Shown here piece by piece: positions 60,305 through 64,000 of a DNA stretch of 64,000 nucleotides (the first letter of the stretch is position 1; the number at the start of each line of letters is the position of its first letter). The stretch is from a virus. The notes under the pieces are model-generated. The model had not been told where the DNA came from. It worked only from the letters and a program-made list of their open reading frames with translations, and ran no database searches. The translations under genes and the position numbers were made by a program. The stretch covers positions 1 through 64,000 of IMG/VR virus record IMGVR_UViG_3300027708_000063. One strand, given 5' to 3'.

Positions 60305-61517
60305 ACATAAGTGCGATTTTTGCGACAAGAGCAAAGAAGAAGTTGAAAAGCTCATTGTAGGCGACCATGCCTCAATTTGTAATGATTGTATTGAGCTATG
60401 TATTGATATACTTAACGATGAAAAAGTAAAAACTTTTCCCAATATCAATAAACTTTTAAATCCTGTATTAATCAAAGATTTCTTAGACGAGTATGTCATA
60501 GGTCAAGACGATGCTAAGATTAGTCTAAGTGTAGCAGTTAGCCAACATTTTAAACGTGTCAATAATCCCAATAAAGATATTGAATTAGAAAAGACCAATG
60601 TATTGTTGCTGGGGCCTACGGGCTGTGGCAAAACAATGATGGCACGTAAGATTGCACAGTATCTAGACTTGCCATTTGCCATATGTGATGCTACTGGTAT
60701 TACAGAAGCAGGGTATGTAGGTGATGACGTTGAAAGTATTCTTACACGATTGATCAATGAAGCTGACGGCGATATTGAAAAGGCAACTCGCGGAATTGTA
60801 TATATTGACGAGATCGACAAGATCAGTCGCAAGGGAGAGAGCGCCAGCATTACACGTGATGTCAGTGGAGAAGGTGTGCAACAAGCACTGCTGAAAATGA
60901 TTGAAGGTAGTATCATGCGTATCCCCAGCACGGGCAAACGCAAACATCCTGGTACAGACATGCAAGAAATTGATACACGCAGTATATTGTTTATATGTGG
61001 GGGGGCCTTTGTAGGCATTGAAAAAATTATCAAACAACGTACAGGTGCTAGAAGTGTAGGCTTTCATGCTAACGTGGAAAACTTGGACAAGGATGATAAT
61101 GTTTATAAAGATGTGACTACTAAGGACTTGATTAAGTTTGGACTCATTCCTGAGTTCGTGGGACGTTTTGGACTTATTACACACGTTGATGAGCTAGACG
61201 AGACACAATTGGTTAATATTTTAAAAGAAACTAAGAATAGTCCGATCAAACAATATCAGTATATGTTTGAGCTAGACGGAATTAAATTACAATTTGACAA
61301 TACTGCCCTACTGGAAATTGCACACAGAGCCAAAGAACTCAAAACCAATGCTCGTGGGTTGAAAAATATTATTGAAAAAGTATTGTTGCCTTATCAATTT
61401 GATGCTGTAAATCTTGTAGAGCGAGGTTTAACAGGAATTCGGATAACTAAAGATACTATCGATGGCATACCAGCCATAATGATTTTTGATAAAAAGAAAA
61501 ATGAGCAAAAACAATAA
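60285..61517 (+). CDS. clpX: ClpX AAA+ unfoldase
   Basis: 410 residues, close to the bacterial length. N-terminal zinc-binding domain with Cys10, Cys13, Cys32, Cys35. Walker A GPTGCGKT at 110-117; Walker B YIDEID with Asp175-Glu176; sensor and box VII segment LIKFGLIPEFVGRFG. The ClpP-contacting IGF loop is present as V258-G259-F260 (SVGFHA), so docking to host ClpP is plausible. The zinc domain and pore region are intact, unlike pared-down phage homologues. It would unfold LAA-tagged proteins such as those marked by the phage tmRNA. It overlaps the bS21 gene by 17 bases. Confidence 0.95.
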   Translation: MTKSDVKHKCDFCDKSKEEVEKLIVGDHASICNDCIELCIDILNDEKVKTFPNINKLLNPVLIKDFLDEYVIGQDDAKISLSVAVSQHFKRVNNPNKDIELEKTNVLLLGPTGCGKTMMARKIAQYLDLPFAICDATGITEAGYVGDDVESILTRLINEADGDIEKATRGIVYIDEIDKISRKGESASITRDVSGEGVQQALLKMIEGSIMRIPSTGKRKHPGTDMQEIDTRSILFICGGAFVGIEKIIKQRTGARSVGFHANVENLDKDDNVYKDVTTKDLIKFGLIPEFVGRFGLITHVDELDETQLVNILKETKNSPIKQYQYMFELDGIKLQFDNTALLEIAHRAKELKTNARGLKNIIEKVLLPYQFDAVNLVERGLTGIRITKDTIDGIPAIMIFDKKKNEQKQ

Positions 61518-61737
61518 ACCCTTAATGGGCAATAAGGTTATCGTTGGCGACATGCCCTTAAACGTAGCACTTAGAAAATTTAAACAGAAAGTGGATGACT
61601 CTGGCATTTTGGAAACAGTTAGAGCTAACATGTTCTACGAAAAACCAACCACTACCAAAAAGCGTAAAAAAGGCGCTGCTCGTGCCCGTTGGCTTAAAAA
61701 GATCAACGATCAATCGTTGCCCAAGAAAAACTATTGA
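61501..61737 (+). CDS. rpsU: Ribosomal protein bS21 homologue
   Basis: 78 residues from the ATG at 61501, which lies inside the end of clpX. Core MPLNVALRKFKQKVDDSGILETVRANMFYEKPTTTKKRKKGAARARWLKKI matches bS21, including the FYEKPT signature and Lys/Arg-rich tail. Phage bS21 can replace the host copy near the anti-Shine-Dalgarno end of 16S rRNA and may favour phage messages. The presence of several apparently leaderless or SD-less phage genes makes this notable. Ribosome incorporation is inferred from homology. Confidence 0.95.
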   Translation: MSKNNKPLMGNKVIVGDMPLNVALRKFKQKVDDSGILETVRANMFYEKPTTTKKRKKGAARARWLKKINDQSLPKKNY

Positions 61738-61762
61738 CAAACTCCTATTTTCCTGCTATAAT
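61734..61762 (+). promoter_or_regulatory. Perfect sigma-70 promoter giving a leaderless transcript
   Basis: TTGACA (61734-61739), 17-base spacer, TATAAT (61757-61762). The ATG of the next gene is at 61769, six bases after the -10 element, with no ribosome site. TTGACA overlaps the bS21 stop. Confidence 0.8.
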
Positions 61763-61768
61763 TAAAGC

Positions 61769-62002
61769 ATGGAAAATACAAAACCCAAAATTACTTTTGC
61801 CCCTGGTTGCTTTGATACATTTGAAGGAACACAGGACGAACTCGACGAGTTGATTGCTGATATTACAAAACAGATCGAATCTGGAGAGATTGAACCCATT
61901 CCTATCGATATCGACGAATTGATGGAAGAAGATCCAATATATGCAGAAAAGATTTTGCGTAGTCTACGAGAAGATGCAACTGCAACTAGGGTCTTGCAAT
62001 AA
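61769..62002 (+). CDS. Small acidic phage protein, unknown
   Basis: 77 residues, probably translated from a leaderless mRNA. Very acidic with a long helix (FEGTQDELDELIADITKQIESGEIEPIPIDIDELMEEDPIYAEKILRSL). Charge and size resemble small inhibitors or DNA mimics, but also simply conserved phage proteins. It overlaps the exonuclease gene by one base (TAATG). Not recognised. Confidence 0.7.
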   Translation: MENTKPKITFAPGCFDTFEGTQDELDELIADITKQIESGEIEPIPIDIDELMEEDPIYAEKILRSLREDATATRVLQ

Positions 62003-62532
62003 TGGCAAAACATTTAATGATTGATATGGAGACCATGGCAGTCTCTCCAAACGCTGTAGTCCTATCATTGGGAGCAGTACATTTTAATCCTTGGGGAAAT
62101 GGATATGGTGAAAAGATCTATTTTAAAATTGATCTCGATGACCAAGACAAGCTAGGTCGCGAAATTGATCCTAACACACTTGAATGGTGGAGTCGGCAGG
62201 ATCCTGCTATTATGGAAGAAGCATTCAGTGAAGAAGGACGTATTCCTTTAGCGGATGCTATGAATCAGTTCCATAAGTTTGCTTGGGGATGTGATGCATT
62301 TTGGAGTCACGGTGCTACATTCGATTTGGTTATTATCGAAAACATCTATCGTCAGTTGGGCAAGGGTTTACCGTGGCAATACTGGCAACTGCGAGATACT
62401 CGAACACTGTTTGATTTGGGATACGATCCAGACATGCCTAAAGGTGGTCTTCACGATGCCCTACAGGATGCTATCCGACAATCAGTCGGTGTCCAAAATA
62501 TCTATGCTAAAATGAAAATTCGTCCAAAGTAA
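62002..62532 (+). CDS. DEDDh 3'-5' exonuclease
   Basis: 176 residues. Catalytic acids: Asp8 and Glu10 (MIDMETM), Asp108 (HGATFDLVIIE), His151 and Asp156 (GGLHDALQDAIRQ), the DEDDh set. The overall layout resembles T4 DexA and RNase-T-like exonucleases. Probably trims 3' ends of DNA or RNA during infection; substrate preference is not readable from sequence. It follows the leaderless small gene with a TAATG overlap. Confidence 0.9.
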   Translation: MAKHLMIDMETMAVSPNAVVLSLGAVHFNPWGNGYGEKIYFKIDLDDQDKLGREIDPNTLEWWSRQDPAIMEEAFSEEGRIPLADAMNQFHKFAWGCDAFWSHGATFDLVIIENIYRQLGKGLPWQYWQLRDTRTLFDLGYDPDMPKGGLHDALQDAIRQSVGVQNIYAKMKIRPK

Positions 62533-62533
62533 G

Positions 62534-62562
62534 TTGACAGGATCTAAGAATCCTGTTATAAT
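62534..62562 (+). promoter_or_regulatory. Perfect sigma-70 promoter
   Basis: TTGACA (62534-62539), 17-base spacer, TATAAT (62557-62562). A ~75-base leader follows, ending AAAGGAAATATA before the ATG at 62642. This promoter gives a normal leader, unlike that at 61734. Confidence 0.85.
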
Positions 62563-62641
62563 TAATATAGGTTGAAATAGAAGTAAACCGAAACATAGTT
62601 TATTAACCGCTGAAATCTTAAGTAAGCATAAAGGAAATATA

Positions 62642-63823
62642 ATGAAAACTCACACAACTAAGGTTAAGCCTTATAACAAAAAAGAATCAATTAATGCATT
62701 TGTAAAATCTTACAAAGTGCCGTTTGAAATGAAGGATGATGCAGTTGATCTCCGTGAGATGGCTAAAAATTATCCAAATGATATCATTCCCTTGGAAGAT
62801 ATCCAAAAAGCAATCACTACCGTTATCGGACCACGATACAATATTCTTAAGACTCCATATGATCCTAGCGGCGGAGCAACTATTCATTATCCCAACCCAG
62901 CTACAAGTCCAAGATTTGGTTATGTCGACTGGGAGGACCTTTACCTCTGGCCTATTTTTCAGCGTGACGTTGCTCCTAATCATGTAGAAAAAATTTACAA
63001 AGATTTTGATCATACTGCTGTAATTGTACCGTGTGCTATTAAACTTACACTAAAAAACGGAAAGACTATTTACTGTATCTGGGACGGACATCATACTACA
63101 CAGGTTTGTCGCTTAGAAGGATATTCTAAGTTTCCAGTATGGTATATTGACATTGACCATATTTCTAACGAAACATTAGAAGAAGCAGGATTTGGAATTA
63201 CTGACGACGAGCGTATCAAGTATGGTGCATTTATTGCAGGTACTAACATGCGTCGAATTAACGGTAAGAACAAGCGTCCGTTAAGCGCATATGATGATTT
63301 CTTGATCGGTGTTGAAACCAAAGACAAACAGTATGTTAGCATGATGAATATTTTGACTAAACACACCTGTGTTCCAAAACGTCATGCTACAATGGCAGGT
63401 GCATTTACACAAATTAAGTCTGGCATCGAATGTTACGAACTTGCTGACGACAACGGTACTAAAGGTACATTCTGGGATCGTGCTCTAAAGTTTCACCGAA
63501 CTAACTGGCCCGCAGCACCCCTGACATTAGAAGTATTTCGACCAATGAGTTATCTGTATCATCGTTCGGCATTAGAAGGGTTTAACCTCACTCCTGCGTT
63601 TGATAAAGAACTAGCCTCTATGTTGATTAACAAATGGGGCGATGCAGACAGCATACAAGAAGGTATCAAGGAAAGCTATTGGAAAGCCTATACCTCTACT
63701 AAAGTTAAAGGTGACATTCCTGAGCATGACAAAGACCGTGTTCTTAATGGATTGATCAATTTCTATACACAAAGTGGCGGCAAGACATTATTGCCTAGTC
63801 CAACATGCCAGTGGAAGGTTTAA
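62642..63823 (+). CDS. ParB-like (ParB/Srx fold) protein
   Basis: 393 residues. The ParB/Srx nucleotide-binding core is visible: LWPIFQRDVAPNHVEKIYKDFDHTAVIVPCAIKLTLKNGKTIYCIWDGHHTTQVCRLEG (~100-160), with the D-G-H-H motif of this family. The remaining ~230 residues are helical and lack an obvious HTH. Similar proteins in T4-like marine phages are annotated as ParB-like nucleases; modern ParB is a CTPase, so the activity could be DNA- or nucleotide-related. It has its own strong promoter and full leader. Confidence 0.8.
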   Translation: MKTHTTKVKPYNKKESINAFVKSYKVPFEMKDDAVDLREMAKNYPNDIIPLEDIQKAITTVIGPRYNILKTPYDPSGGATIHYPNPATSPRFGYVDWEDLYLWPIFQRDVAPNHVEKIYKDFDHTAVIVPCAIKLTLKNGKTIYCIWDGHHTTQVCRLEGYSKFPVWYIDIDHISNETLEEAGFGITDDERIKYGAFIAGTNMRRINGKNKRPLSAYDDFLIGVETKDKQYVSMMNILTKHTCVPKRHATMAGAFTQIKSGIECYELADDNGTKGTFWDRALKFHRTNWPAAPLTLEVFRPMSYLYHRSALEGFNLTPAFDKELASMLINKWGDADSIQEGIKESYWKAYTSTKVKGDIPEHDKDRVLNGLINFYTQSGGKTLLPSPTCQWKV

Positions 63824-63824
63824 T

Positions 63825-64000
63825 ATGTTAATTGATATTTCTAAAGTTTCGACACATACTATTGATCTTTGTAATTTTTTGAAACCGTATGATATTGTAA
63901 AATACATGAAGAAGAATAATATTATTTCTTATGTATATGCTTTTATCTACCATAAAACTATTATGAAGTACGGCGTTCATTACGATCTTGCAAAAGGTGT
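63825..64000 (+). CDS. Partial gene, possibly GIY-YIG-like (3'-truncated by window)
   Basis: ATG at 63825, one base after the previous stop; open to the window end (58 residues visible). The segment IISYVYAFIYHKTIMKYGVHYDL has the alternating strand pattern and K-YG of GIY-YIG-type nuclease N-termini. The family call is a guess because the catalytic part lies outside the window. Confidence 0.45.
   Translation, partial: MLIDISKVSTHTIDLCNFLKPYDIVKYMKKNNIISYVYAFIYHKTIMKYGVHYDLAKG

Overview
The window looks like part of a large T4-type myovirus of a Gram-negative host. This rests on: class Ia ribonucleotide reductase genes (nrdA, nrdB) with a glutaredoxin; repeated (T/C/G)ATAAATA elements upstream of genes, matching the T4-type late promoter; proteins typical of T4-like marine and freshwater phages (MGME1/RecB-like PD-(D/E)XK nuclease, DEDDh exonuclease, ParB-like protein, ClpX, ribosomal protein bS21); and very long modular tail-fibre genes. 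Base composition is fairly AT-rich throughout. The host cannot be named. A circularly permuted tmRNA of the alpha/beta-proteobacterial kind and an outer-membrane beta-barrel ending in Phe point to a proteobacterium.

Layout. 1-39391 (+): tail and adsorption region. It holds collagen-like, glycine-rich, beta-propeller, LamG, carbohydrate-binding-like and repeat-built fibre proteins, with two cupins. Embedded in it is an accessory island (about 8.8-20.6 kb): a LamG protein carrying a Hint (intein-like) domain, a papain-like peptidase, a methyltransferase overlapping a PaaK-like adenylate-forming enzyme, a DUF2061-type membrane protein, a three-domain glycosyltransferase, a secreted DRGH nuclease and a HExxH protein. 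39400-40822 (-): a small leftward operon (GNAT acetyltransferase and small proteins) with its own promoters and palindromes. 40857-48944 (+): a probably highly expressed small virion-type gene with its own promoter and terminator, head/core-like proteins, a PD-(D/E)XK nuclease and a pectate-lyase-fold tailspike. 48978-53636: nucleotide-reduction operon nrdA-iscA-class II aldolase-nrdB-grx. 53629-55704: structural protein, APS-kinase-like P-loop protein, Sm-like protein, CHAP hydrolase. 55708-61737: host-takeover genes, namely a cold-shock protein, a structured leader RNA, secreted and outer-membrane proteins, the permuted tmRNA, ClpX and bS21. 61769-64000: small conserved protein, DEDDh exonuclease, ParB-like protein and a partial gene.

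How the parts fit. Three transcription modes are visible: consensus sigma-70 promoters (TTGACA-16/17-TATAAT), several placed so that the transcript would be leaderless; T4-type late promoters before virion genes; and overlapping or adjacent cistrons that suggest translational coupling. The most striking feature is the phage-encoded permuted tmRNA (tag ANDAYFGEDRLAA, 56941-56982) about 3.3 kb upstream of a phage clpX whose product should recognise LAA-ended proteins, followed directly by a phage bS21 gene. Together with the cold-shock protein this suggests a phage-controlled translation and ribosome-rescue/proteolysis module.
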